Assembly: GCA_019245575.1 (NCBI GenBank)
Contig: JAFARE010000041.1
Coordinates: forward strand, 1-39,786
DNA from: Candidatus Dormiibacterota bacterium
GTDB taxonomy: Bacteria > Chloroflexota > Dormibacteria > Aeolococcales > Aeolococcaceae
Direction of reading: 5' to 3'
Length of the DNA stretch: 39,786 nt
In this document: piece after piece, positions 32,245 to 39,701 of the stretch
Layout of the letters: the number at the start of each line of letters is the position of its first letter
How positions within the stretch are numbered: the first letter of the stretch is position 1
The notes under the pieces: model-generated
Told to the model about the DNA's origin: nothing
Database searches by the model: none
Seen by the model: the letters and a program-made list of their open reading frames with translations, nothing else
Program-made: the position numbers and the translations under genes

Positions 32245-32634
32245 TCAGGAGGCCGACGTGAGGGTGACCGACCACCTGCAGTCCGGCGTGGGCTCGAACG
32301 CCTCGGCCTGCACGCCGGGCGTGCCCGTCCAGTTGCCCAGGCCCAGGTAGAGCTGACCGCTCGCGCCTGTCAGGTCGTCGGCCTGGCCGCTGTCGCTGCG
32401 CAACCGAAGGATGTTGTGCGCGCAGATGGAGAGCGCGTACCTGTACGTGGCCGCCTCGGACACGACGATGACACCGCCGTTGCTGTCGCTGGCGCCGCGG
32501 ATCACCGTCGGACTCGAACCGCACCCAGCCGCGACGACGGCGCAGCACGACGCTGCGACCATCGCGATGCGCCGGCGCGGTCGCGTGCTCACACTGTCCG
32601 CGGGACTGTCCGCGGTCCCCTGGCGCGGCGGCAT
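32245..32634 (-). CDS. Putative lipoprotein
   Basis: ATG 32634 is preceded by GAGGG and by a TATAGA box (minus strand, 32647-32642) giving a leader of only a few bases. The 129-residue product has an Arg-rich n-region, a hydrophobic stretch IAMVAASCCAVVAAGC and a lipobox VAAGC, so it is likely lipid-anchored outside the membrane. The mature part contains VIVVSEAATYRYALSICAHN and LYLGLGNWTGTPGV; two Cys may pair. No domain recognised. Confidence 0.7.
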   Translation of the reverse strand: MPPRQGTADSPADSVSTRPRRRIAMVAASCCAVVAAGCGSSPTVIRGASDSNGGVIVVSEAATYRYALSICAHNILRLRSDSGQADDLTGASGQLYLGLGNWTGTPGVQAEAFEPTPDCRWSVTLTSAS

Positions 32635-32641
32635 CACGCCC

Positions 32642-32649
32642 TCTATAGC
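32642..32649. promoter_or_regulatory. Shared bidirectional -10 element
   Basis: Minus strand TGCTATAGA (extended -10) points to the lipoprotein gene; plus strand TATAGC (32644-32649) points to the small secreted protein at 32720. It has the same layout and nearly the same sequence as the element at 25892-25899. Confidence 0.45.
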
Positions 32650-32719
32650 ATGTGAATCGCCCGGGCAGTTCCCGGCCGGCCGGAGGGGCGACCGCTGGAA
32701 TTTCGCGCAGGAGGTCGCC

Positions 32720-33073
32720 GTGTTCCACCACATCCGCATGCTCGTGCTCGTCGCCGCATTCACCGTCGCCGGAGCGCTCGCGGTCCACGCCGCGACGCAG
32801 CCGCCCACTCCGGGACGGTCGTTCACCTGGGCGTCGCCGGCCACGCCCGCGCCCGAGGCCGCGGCCGTGGCCACCGCCGTGCCAACCGCATCCGCGACAC
32901 CCGCATCCGGCCCGCTGGGAGCGGTCGTGCCGCCGGTCGCGTCTCTGCTGCAGCACCTGAACGCCGACACCAGCACCGTCGCGCAGGGGCAGTACTCGAT
33001 CCTCCAGCAGCTGGAGGGCGCGCTGCGTGACCGGGTCGACCAGTTTCTCGCCTGGGTGACGGGGCGTCACTAG
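32720..33073 (+). CDS. Small secreted Ala/Pro-rich protein
   Basis: GTG 32720 follows a good ribosome site (GGAGG at 32710-32714). The 117-residue product has a signal peptide (MLVLVAAFTVAGALAVHAA), an Ala/Pro/Thr-rich middle (PATPAPEAAAVATAVPTA) and a helical end (LLQHLNADTSTVAQGQYSIL, RDRVDQFLAWV). Probably exported and possibly cell-wall associated. Not recognised as a family; moderate confidence that it is expressed because of the ribosome site and -10 box. Confidence 0.65.
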   Translation: MFHHIRMLVLVAAFTVAGALAVHAATQPPTPGRSFTWASPATPAPEAAAVATAVPTASATPASGPLGAVVPPVASLLQHLNADTSTVAQGQYSILQQLEGALRDRVDQFLAWVTGRH

Positions 33074-33185
33074 CGGCCCAAAGCGTCACAGGTCTCGGAT
33101 ACGGCTGCGACGGGACCGTCGCAGGCGGCCCATCGAGCGGGGCTATGGTCGAAGCGCCGCTCAGTCCCCCACGCAAGAGGTGCTC

Positions 33186-33797
33186 GTGGCCTACGTCTCG
33201 CTGGCGATTGCTGGTCCGCTCGAGCACGTCGCCGAACGCATCGAGCGGACGATCACCGCCCAGCAGCGGGTCGCCACCGCGTGCGCTGGGTCGATCGTGG
33301 CCGCCGCCGAGGTGGTGAGCGGCGCGTTTCGCGCCGGCAACCGCCTGCTGCTCTGCGGCAACGGCGGCAGCGCCGCGGACTCACAGCACGTGGCGGCGGA
33401 GTTCGTCTCGCGTCTGTATCGGGAGCAGGACCGGCCGGCACTGCCCGCGCTCGCGCTCACAACCGACACGTCGTTCCTCACCGCGTACAGCAACGACGTC
33501 GGGTTCGCCGGCGTCTTCGCGCGCCAGGTGGAGGCGCATGGACGGCCCGGCGACGTGCTCATGGTGATCAGCACCAGCGGCCGGTCGGACAACGTGCTGC
33601 GCGCGGCAGACGCGGCGCGGCGGCGTTCGATGCGCGTCATCGCGCTCCTCGCGGCGGATGCGCGGCTGGCGCGCGAGGCCGATGTCGCCATCGTCGTGCC
33701 GGTGCGCGACACGCAGGTGGCGCAGGAGTGCTTCCTGACGGTCGAGCACCTTCTCTGCGAGCTGGTGGAGCGCGAGCTGTTCAGCCCCGAGTCCTGA
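33186..33797 (+). CDS. gmhA: Sedoheptulose-7-phosphate isomerase (phosphoheptose isomerase), SIS domain
   Basis: GTG 33186 is preferred over GTG 33180 because AGAGG ends 5 bases upstream. The 203-residue SIS protein has the GmhA pattern: LLLCGNGGSAADSQHVAAEFVSR, ALTTDTSFLTAYSND, VLMVISTSGRSDNVLRAAD and QECFLTVEHLLCELVE with the catalytic His. It turns sedoheptulose 7-phosphate into D-glycero-D-manno-heptose 7-phosphate. Its stop overlaps the next start (TGATG). Related DiaA proteins share the fold, but the kinase and phosphatase neighbours point to heptose synthesis. Confidence 0.9.
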   Translation: MAYVSLAIAGPLEHVAERIERTITAQQRVATACAGSIVAAAEVVSGAFRAGNRLLLCGNGGSAADSQHVAAEFVSRLYREQDRPALPALALTTDTSFLTAYSNDVGFAGVFARQVEAHGRPGDVLMVISTSGRSDNVLRAADAARRRSMRVIALLAADARLAREADVAIVVPVRDTQVAQECFLTVEHLLCELVERELFSPES

Positions 33798-34930
33798 TGA
33801 GCTACTTCATCGAGCGCGGACCGCTCGACCCGGACGCGCTGTCCGGCGCCATCGTCCGCGGCGCCGTCATCCGCTCGCGCGCGCCGCTGCGCGTGAGCTT
33901 CTGCGGCGGCGGCACCGACCTGAAGGAGTACGCGAGCGAGCACGGCGGCCTGGTCCTCAGCGCCACCATCGCGCGCTATGCATACGCGACCCTGCAGCCC
34001 ACGGCCGACCGCGAGATCCAGGTTGCGTCCCTCGACTACGACCTCATCGAGCGCTTCCACTCGGACGAGCCGCTCATCTACGACGGCAAGATCGACCTGA
34101 TCAAGGCCTGCCTGCGCCGCTTGCGCGTCGGGCCCGAAGCCATGAGCGGCATGCGCCTGCACCTGCAGACGGACGCGCCACCCGGCTCCGGTCTGGGAGC
34201 GTCGTCGGCGCTCGTCGTGTCGCTCATCGGCGCGTTCATCACGTGGCGCCGCCTCACGCTGACCAACTACGAGATCGCGGAGCTGGCGTACGAGCTGGAG
34301 CGCACCGACGTCGGCATCGCGGGCGGCATGCAGGACCAGTACGCGGCCACCTTCGGCGGCTTCAACCTCATGGAGTTCGGCGACGACCGCGTCATCGTCA
34401 CGCCGCTGCGCGTCGACAAGGACGTGGTCCGCGAGCTCGAGTACAACAGCATGCTCGTCTTCACCGGCGGCACCCGCCTCTCCGGGCACATCATCGACGA
34501 GCAGATCCGTGGCTACGTCGCGCAGCGCAACGAGGTGGTCGAGTCGCTGCACGAGATGAAGCGCCTGGCCACCGAGGCGCGCGACGCGCTGCTTCTCGGG
34601 CGCCTGGGCGACCTGGGACGCATCCTCGACAAGCAGTGGTGGCACAAGAAGCGCACGTCGTCGGCGATCAGCAACCCGCACATCGACAACCTGTACGCGG
34701 AGGCGAAGCGGCTCGGCGCCGTGGGCGGCAAGATGAGCGGCGCCGGCGGCGGCGGATACATGTTCCTCATCTGCCCCTTCGACCGGCAGCCCGCGGTGAG
34801 CGCGCGCCTGCGCGAGCTCGGGGCTGAGACGTCGCCGGTGCGCTTCGAGTTCAAGGGCGTCGCGTCGTGGTTCGCCCGGCCCCTCGACGCGAGCCCGGCT
34901 CTGGTCGGCGCCGGGGCGCACCTCAACTGA
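33797..34930 (+). CDS. hddA: GHMP kinase, D-glycero-alpha-D-manno-heptose-7-phosphate kinase type
   Basis: The 377-residue kinase starts at ATG 33797 in a TGATG overlap. Its GHMP features are SRAPLRVSFCGGGTDLKEYASEHGG at the substrate end, the ATP loop PPGSGLGASSALVVSLIGAF, DVGIAGGMQDQYAATFGGFN and the C-terminal KMSGAGGGGYMF. HddA-like kinases put the 1-phosphate on heptose 7-phosphate in the GDP-alpha-heptose route. The C-terminal 30 residues extend past the core. Fucose/other sugar kinases of the same group are the alternative, but gmhA and gmhB on both sides favour heptose. Confidence 0.88.
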   Translation: MSYFIERGPLDPDALSGAIVRGAVIRSRAPLRVSFCGGGTDLKEYASEHGGLVLSATIARYAYATLQPTADREIQVASLDYDLIERFHSDEPLIYDGKIDLIKACLRRLRVGPEAMSGMRLHLQTDAPPGSGLGASSALVVSLIGAFITWRRLTLTNYEIAELAYELERTDVGIAGGMQDQYAATFGGFNLMEFGDDRVIVTPLRVDKDVVRELEYNSMLVFTGGTRLSGHIIDEQIRGYVAQRNEVVESLHEMKRLATEARDALLLGRLGDLGRILDKQWWHKKRTSSAISNPHIDNLYAEAKRLGAVGGKMSGAGGGGYMFLICPFDRQPAVSARLRELGAETSPVRFEFKGVASWFARPLDASPALVGAGAHLN

Positions 34931-35472
34931 TGCGCGACATCCTGCTCGACCGCGACGGGGTCATCCTGGAGGAGGGCGGCGAGCGCGTGCTCAGCAAGGA
35001 GCAGATGCGGTTCATCCCTGGCGCGGCGGACGCGGTGGCGCGGCTGTCGCGCGCGGGCCACCGGGTGTTCGTGGTGACCAACCAATCGGTGGTGGGCCGC
35101 GGTCTCATCTCCGCGGAGCAGCTGGCCGGCATCCACCGTGCGATGCAGGTCGAGGTTGCCGCGCGCGGCGGAGTCATCGACGGGTTCTTCGCGTGCACCC
35201 ACGCGCCGGACGCGGGATGCGCCTGCCGCAAGCCACTGCCGGGCCTGCTGCTGCAGGCTCGCGACCACGCGCGCGTGCGCCTGCACGAAGCGCTGTTCAT
35301 CGGCGACCGGATCAGTGATGCCGAGGCGGCCTGGGCGGCCGGCGCGCGGTTCATGCTGGTGCTCTCCGGCCACGAGACGTCGGCGCCGCTGTCGCCCCGG
35401 GGACCGATGGGCGTCGCGCGCGACCTGCAGGACGCGGCGCGGCAGATCCTGCACGGCGCACTCGCCACATGA
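34930..35472 (+). CDS. gmhB: HAD phosphatase, D-glycero-D-manno-heptose-1,7-bisphosphate 7-phosphatase type
   Basis: A 180-residue HAD-superfamily phosphatase, ATG 34930 in a TGATG overlap. The nucleophile and acid are D7 and D9 in LLDRDGVI; motif II is VTNQSVVGRG, the zinc-binding loop C-x-H-x7-C-x-C-R-K-P is kept, and motif III/IV is FIGDRISDAEAAWAAGAR. These are the marks of the GmhB/HisB-N group. It removes the 7-phosphate to give heptose 1-phosphate. The stop overlaps the next gene by ATGA. Confidence 0.9.
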   Translation: MRDILLDRDGVILEEGGERVLSKEQMRFIPGAADAVARLSRAGHRVFVVTNQSVVGRGLISAEQLAGIHRAMQVEVAARGGVIDGFFACTHAPDAGCACRKPLPGLLLQARDHARVRLHEALFIGDRISDAEAAWAAGARFMLVLSGHETSAPLSPRGPMGVARDLQDAARQILHGALAT

Positions 35473-36263
35473 GCGCCGCGCCGGCACTGCGTGGGCGCAA
35501 CCGCGTGCTCGTCGCCATCGCGACGTACGAGGAGCGGGACAACCTGCCGCGCTTGCTGGTGGCGATCTGGAGCGCCGTCGACGCCGACGTCCTCGTGACC
35601 GACGACGCATCGCCGGACGGGACCGGGCAGATCGCCGACGCCATCGCGGCGCGCGAACCGCGCCTCACGGTGGTGCACCGCCCGGGCAAGCAGGGCGTGG
35701 CAAGCGCGCACGTGGCCGCGTTCCGGCGAGCGCTGGCGCAGGGATACGACGCGGTGGTTGAGATGGACGCCGACTTCTCGCACCCGCCCGAGGTGCTGCC
35801 GGCGCTCATCGCCGCGTGCGCTGATGCCGACGTCGCGCTCGGTTCCCGCCTCGTCCCGGGCGCACGCATGCTCTCGCGTTCGCGGTTGCGCAGCTTCCTG
35901 ACCCGCGCCGGCTGTGCGTACGCGCGGTCCGTGCTGCGGCTTCCGCTGCGCGACTGCACCGGGGGATTCCGCTGCACGCGCAGCGACGCGCTGCGCAGGC
36001 TGGACCTGGACGGAGTGAGGTCGCGCGGCTACGCCATGCAGCTCGAGCTCAACCAGGCGTGGGCCGACGCGGGGATGCGGTTCGCCGAGGTGCCGATCAC
36101 GTTCCGTGACCGCACCGCCGGCCGCTCCAAGATGACCGCCGGCATCGTGGTGGAGGCGTTCCTCGCGGTGCTGCGCCTGCGCTTCGACGCGCGCAGCCGC
36201 GTGCGCGCAGTGTCGCGCGCCGCCTCCGAACAGAAACAACCGGCGCTCGTCGAGGCGTCCTGA
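35469..36263 (+). CDS. Polyprenol-phosphate glycosyltransferase (DPM1-like, GT2)
   Basis: The 264-residue GT-A enzyme has VLVAIATYEERDNLPRLL, VTDDASPDGTGQIAD, the metal-binding DxD in VEMDADFSHPP, ALGSRLVPG, and DCTGGFRCTRSDAL with the C-terminal GRSKM element typical of dolichol/polyprenol-phosphate mannose synthases. No C-terminal TM pair is present, as in the short DPM1 group. It would load a sugar from a nucleotide donor onto a polyprenyl phosphate at the inner membrane face. Its product could feed the next gene's membrane protein. The donor may be GDP-mannose or a heptose; not decidable here. Confidence 0.9.
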   Translation: MSAAPALRGRNRVLVAIATYEERDNLPRLLVAIWSAVDADVLVTDDASPDGTGQIADAIAAREPRLTVVHRPGKQGVASAHVAAFRRALAQGYDAVVEMDADFSHPPEVLPALIAACADADVALGSRLVPGARMLSRSRLRSFLTRAGCAYARSVLRLPLRDCTGGFRCTRSDALRRLDLDGVRSRGYAMQLELNQAWADAGMRFAEVPITFRDRTAGRSKMTAGIVVEAFLAVLRLRFDARSRVRAVSRAASEQKQPALVEAS

Positions 36264-37987
36264 TGCTGCGTCTGGCGGGACGCGAAACCCCAGCGCCGGC
36301 GATGGATGCCGGCGCGATGCACGACCGTGCTCAGCCCCGGCAAGCACCGCAGCTGTTCGCGCAAGGAGTGAGCCTGGCGCAGCTGGTGCGCCTCTTCACC
36401 GGCATCGCATGGCTGATCTGGGGCGTGTATTGGTACAGCAACTCGGCGCGCGCCGGAGCCGCCCCGCTGATCGCCGTCGTGCTCGCCGCAGCGGGCCTCG
36501 CCGCCATTCCCGCCGGTGTGCTCGCGCGGTCCGCCGACGCCGCGCAGCGGCTCGACCGGCTGCTGTTCGCCGGCACCGCGGCGATCATCGTGCTGACCGT
36601 CGTGTCGGCGAGCTCGTGGTCGGCGATCGGCACCGACGAGCTGCCCTACGACCAGTTCGCCGCCGGCGCGCTGCTCCATGGCCTCAACCCGTACGCGCAG
36701 AGCTACCTGCCCCTGCTCCGTCAGCTGGGCATCGGCGGCGGCACGGTGACGCTGCACGGCGCGCTTGTGCCCTGGATCGCGTACCCGGCGCTGTCGTTTC
36801 TGCTGTACGTGCCCGGCGTGGCCGCGCTCGGCACTGACTCGTACGCGGCGTCGGCGACGGACGCGCTGTTCTGGGTCGCCGGCGCAGCGCTGTTGTGGAA
36901 GCTCGCGCAGCCGCAGCTGCGCTGCTGGATCACGCTGCTGTTCGGGTCGTCCCTGCTGCTGGCGCCCATCATCGGCGGCGACACGGACGCGCTGTACATC
37001 CCGTTCCTCGTGGTGGCGCTCTGGAAGTGGGATCGTTTCGCGGACCCTGACGAGCGTGGAGTGTGGCGCTGGATCGGCCCCGTCGCGCTCGGCGTCGCGT
37101 GCTCCATCAAGCAGACGCCCTGGCTCCTGCTCCCATACCTGGCCATCGGCGTCGCGCTGGAGGCGCGCTCGCGCGGCGGACTGTGGTGGCGGCAGCCGGC
37201 GCGTTATCTCGGCATCGCGGCCGCCGTCTATCTCGTCCCGAACCTTCCCTTCATCGCGTGGAACCCGTCGCTGTGGGCGCAGCGCACGCTGCTGCCCTTC
37301 ACCGGCGGGTTGGCGCCCGTCGGACCCGGACCCGTGGGGCTGATACGCGCATATGGATGGGGGGGCGGCGAGCTCGCGCTGTTCACGCTCGCCGCACTGC
37401 TCGCGATGGGTGCCGCTGCAGCGCTGCTGGTGGCGCGCTATCGCGAGCTGAAGGCAATCCTGCCGATGCTGCCGATGCCGGGCATCTTCCTCTCCACCCG
37501 GCCCTTCACCTCGTATTTCCTGTTCGCCATCCCCGGGCTCGTCGCATGCGCGCTCAGCGTGCGGGCGACCTCGCCCCGGCTGAGCACCCGCTGGACGCGA
37601 TGGGCGTGGCGTGCTGGTGCGGCCGCGGCCTGCGCGGCGCTCGTCGCGGTGGCACTGGGACTCGTGGCGCGCGCGCCTTTCGACATCGCCGTCATCGCAT
37701 CCAATGCGAGCGGAGCGACATTCACGGCCACCGCCCGCGTGACCAACGTGAGCGCTCATGCCACCACCCCGGCCTTCGTCGTGACACAGCAGGCGTCGCC
37801 GCGCGAGCCGCTGCTCGTGCTCAGCGGTCCTTCGTCACTCGGCCCCGGCGCCAGCGCGATCTACCGTTTCAGCGCGCAGGCGACCGGATACACGCCCCAT
37901 CCCGGCGACAACTTCCAGGTCATCGCGATGAGCACGGGGCCGGACGCAATGTCCGTGTCCCCCATCGCGGTGGTGCCCGCCTCCTAG
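36263..37987 (+). CDS. Polytopic GT-C-like membrane glycosyltransferase with extracytoplasmic C-terminal domain
   Basis: The 574-residue protein (ATG 36263, TGATG overlap) has about ten to twelve TM segments and a first loop with TDELPYDQFAAGALLHGLNPY, the acidic D-E/loop pattern seen in GT-C (GT87-like) polyprenol-dependent mannosyltransferases. IIGGDTDALYIPFLVVALWKW and SIKQTPWLLLPYL continue the family pattern. After the last TM (AACAALVAVALGLVARAPF) about 100 residues form a beta-rich exterior domain (TATARVTNVSAHATTPAFVV). It probably uses the polyprenol-sugar made by the upstream enzyme. Its TAG stop shares CTAG with the convergent gene's stop. Confidence 0.82.
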   Translation: MLRLAGRETPAPAMDAGAMHDRAQPRQAPQLFAQGVSLAQLVRLFTGIAWLIWGVYWYSNSARAGAAPLIAVVLAAAGLAAIPAGVLARSADAAQRLDRLLFAGTAAIIVLTVVSASSWSAIGTDELPYDQFAAGALLHGLNPYAQSYLPLLRQLGIGGGTVTLHGALVPWIAYPALSFLLYVPGVAALGTDSYAASATDALFWVAGAALLWKLAQPQLRCWITLLFGSSLLLAPIIGGDTDALYIPFLVVALWKWDRFADPDERGVWRWIGPVALGVACSIKQTPWLLLPYLAIGVALEARSRGGLWWRQPARYLGIAAAVYLVPNLPFIAWNPSLWAQRTLLPFTGGLAPVGPGPVGLIRAYGWGGGELALFTLAALLAMGAAAALLVARYRELKAILPMLPMPGIFLSTRPFTSYFLFAIPGLVACALSVRATSPRLSTRWTRWAWRAGAAAACAALVAVALGLVARAPFDIAVIASNASGATFTATARVTNVSAHATTPAFVVTQQASPREPLLVLSGPSSLGPGASAIYRFSAQATGYTPHPGDNFQVIAMSTGPDAMSVSPIAVVPAS

Positions 37988-38568
37988 CGCTCGACGCTGA
38001 AGCGCCGGCCGCACGCGGCGCACACGATCTCGCCCTCGCTCTCGTCCGCGGCCCGCTGGCCGCACGCGCAGACCCACGCGATGCGCCGCGCCGGCACGCC
38101 GGCGACGAGCGCGTGGGCGGGCACGTCCCGCGTGACCACGGCGCCGGCGGCGACCATGCTCCACGCGCCGATGCGCACGCCGGCGACGACTGTGGCGTTG
38201 GCGCCGATGGAGGCGCCGTCCTCGACCACGATCCCGCTGAGAGTCCAGTCGCCGCGAGCGCGCGCCGCGCCGTCGGGGTTGACGGCGCGAGGCAGGCGGT
38301 CGTTGGTGAGCACGGCCGCGGGACCCACGAACACGCCGTCGCCGAGGCGCACGCCGCTGTACAGCAGCGCGGCGTTCTGCACCTTGCAACGGTCACCGAT
38401 CGTGACGCCGGTGTCCACGGTGGCGCCGGCGCCGATCACGCACTCTGCGCCGATGCGCGCGCCGCTGCGCACCTGCGCGTGCGCCCACACGCGCGTCCCG
38501 GCGCCGATGACGACGTCATCGTCGACCAGCGCGGAGTCGTGGACCAATGCCGCGCCGGTAGCGGTCAT
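37984..38568 (-). CDS. Hexapeptide-repeat N-acetyltransferase (WbbJ/WlbB-like) with C-terminal zinc ribbon
   Basis: The 194-residue protein is a left-handed beta-helix acyltransferase: repeated hexapeptides from residue 10 (ALVDDDVVIGAGTRVWAHAQ, IGAECVIGAGATVDTGVTIG), with the insertion GPAAVLTNDRLPRAVNPDG and the catalytic-loop region typical of sugar N-acetyltransferases. The last 35 residues carry C-x-C and C-x-x-C pairs (VCACGQ, IVCAACGRRF), as seen in the WlbB group. It likely acetylates an amino sugar nucleotide for surface glycans, in keeping with the operon it converges on. Confidence 0.92.
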   Translation of the reverse strand: MTATGAALVHDSALVDDDVVIGAGTRVWAHAQVRSGARIGAECVIGAGATVDTGVTIGDRCKVQNAALLYSGVRLGDGVFVGPAAVLTNDRLPRAVNPDGAARARGDWTLSGIVVEDGASIGANATVVAGVRIGAWSMVAAGAVVTRDVPAHALVAGVPARRIAWVCACGQRAADESEGEIVCAACGRRFSVER

Positions 38569-38607
38569 GGACGACGCGTGGCGATCACGCGGACACAGTA
38601 GCGGAGT

Positions 38608-39099
38608 TCATCGGTGGCGCAGGTCGAGCTCGTAGAAATAGGTCACCGGACCATCGGATCCACCCTCGCGATTGATGAACCCGAGACTCTCGTAGAGCCT
38701 CCGCGCGGCGACGTCGCTGTCGCTCGTGCCGAGGTCCATCGTGTCGGCCCCACGTCGTCTGGCCAGGTCGATCGCCTCCTGCATGAGCGCTCGCCCTGTG
38801 CCCTGTCCACGCCGGTCGGGCACGACGTACAGCTCCGCCAGGTAACACTCGAGTCCAGAGCTCCAGATCGCGGGGCGGAAGCGGAGCACGGCCAGTCCCT
38901 GCGGCTGGTCTCCGGCGAGCAGGACGACCGTGTCGCCGGAGCGGAGCAGCTCACGAACTCGTTGCGCCAGCTCGGCAGGTTGAGGCGTGGGCTCGTCGAA
39001 CTCGCGATTGAAATCGTGCAGAAGGCGGCCGATGGCGTCTGCGTCTTCGTCAGCGGCGCAACGGATCGCCGCGTGCTCGTTTGCACTGTCTTTGTCCAT
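38608..39099 (-). CDS. GNAT family N-acetyltransferase
   Basis: ATG 39099 is preferred; an in-frame ATG at 39150 would add 17 residues whose codons (TCA, ACT, GCT, AGA) do not fit the local usage. The 163-residue product has the GNAT core: IRCAADEDADAIGRLLHDF, TVVLLAGDQPQGLAVLRFR, the acetyl-CoA loop VVPDRRGQGTGRALMQEAI and ARRLYESLGFINREG with the C-terminal strand VTYFYELDL. Substrate unknown. A TATACA box on the minus strand (39169-39164) may be its promoter. Confidence 0.93.
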   Translation of the reverse strand: MDKDSANEHAAIRCAADEDADAIGRLLHDFNREFDEPTPQPAELAQRVRELLRSGDTVVLLAGDQPQGLAVLRFRPAIWSSGLECYLAELYVVPDRRGQGTGRALMQEAIDLARRRGADTMDLGTSDSDVAARRLYESLGFINREGGSDGPVTYFYELDLRHR

Positions 39100-39143
39100 C
39101 CGCTCGAATCTAGCGCGCAGCGCTGAAGCGACCTCGCGAGTGC

Positions 39144-39171
39144 TTGACATACCTACACAAGTTTGTATAGT
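39144..39171 (+). promoter_or_regulatory. Near-consensus sigma-70 promoter
   Basis: TTGACA at 39144-39149 and TATAGT at 39166-39171 are separated by 16 bases. It is the best promoter in the window and points to the last three ORFs. The -10 region also reads TATACA on the minus strand. The spacer holds an imperfect palindrome around ACACAAGTTTGT that could be an operator. Confidence 0.75.
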
Positions 39172-39246
39172 CTCACGGATGTCCGAGGCCTCGCTCGGAT
39201 GCGGCCGGAGGGGCGACCGACCACCAATTGTTTGGAGGTCGCAGGG

Positions 39247-39519
39247 ATGGATCAACTCAAAGCGCTCATCGACAACTGGATCCTGATCGCGCAGGGGCTG
39301 ATCGGGTCCATCGGCGCCCTCGCGTTCCACTATTGCAGGTTGCGATATAGTGGCCCGGCTCACGCTGCGAACACTTGTGCGCCACTCCTGATCCATGCTA
39401 CCGTCAGGCCGACGTCTAGACGTCTGGCTAGGAGGACCCGATGGCACGGCAGGCGCGGCGGCCGCGGCAGGTCAGCGACGTCATACTCGCGATCTTGCGT
39501 AGCGAAAACCGACCCATGA
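39247..39519 (+). pseudogene. Short ORF with strong ribosome site, probably truncated
   Basis: GGAGG (39234-39238) and ATG 39247 are well spaced. The first 28 codons encode MDQLKALIDNWILIAQGLIG and a further hydrophobic part in normal high-GC usage. From about 39331 the codons change (TAT, AGG, TTG, CGA, AGT) and the protein becomes Arg-rich low-quality sequence that overlaps the next gene by 79 bases. I read this as the 5' stump of a small membrane-protein gene joined to foreign DNA; a real 90-residue peptide is less likely. Confidence 0.35.
39411..39424. promoter_or_regulatory. 14-bp perfect palindrome before the winged-helix gene, candidate operator
   Basis: GACGTCTAGACGTC is its own reverse complement, and with a one-base bulge the pairing extends by GCC/GGC. 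It ends a few bases before the ribosome site (AGGAGG) of the gene at 39441, where a bound protein would block transcription or translation. It could be the target of the winged-helix product itself. Confidence 0.5.
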
Positions 39520-39701
39520 CCGCCGCCGAGATCCACAGGACCGTGGAGGAGCATCTAGGGGAGCGAGTAGCCCCAAGCACTGTGCGGTCCTATCTCCAGA
39601 GGGAGCACGAGGGGCTCAGGCGCGTGGATCGAGGTAGGTACATGACCGGCGCCACGAGCACTCCCAGCCACACACCCTACGGCGACCGGGACCTCTGGTG
39701 A
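39441..39701 (+). CDS. Small winged-helix DNA-binding protein
   Basis: ATG 39441 follows AGGAGG. The 86-residue protein starts with a basic arm (ARQARRPRQ), then a helix-turn-helix: VSDVILAILRSENRPMTAAEIH, VEEHLGERVAPSTVRSYLQ as recognition helix and LRRVDRGRYM as the wing. Domains of this kind (prediction of substrate choice from R-x-V-R-S-Y-L) precede DNA methylases or occur alone in mobile and defence regions; this is from memory. The last 20 residues are polar. Its stop overlaps the next start by GTGA, and the next gene begins with the same domain. Confidence 0.8.
   Translation: MARQARRPRQVSDVILAILRSENRPMTAAEIHRTVEEHLGERVAPSTVRSYLQREHEGLRRVDRGRYMTGATSTPSHTPYGDRDLW

Noticed and set aside
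36029-37759. 576-residue minus-strand ORF
   Set aside because: It is antisense to the GT-C-like gene, with His/Arg/Gln-rich composition typical of shadow frames.
39100-39150. Longer start for the GNAT protein at ATG 39150
   Set aside because: The 17 added residues use codons unlike the gene and would overlap the -35 box of the opposite promoter; kept only as an alternative.
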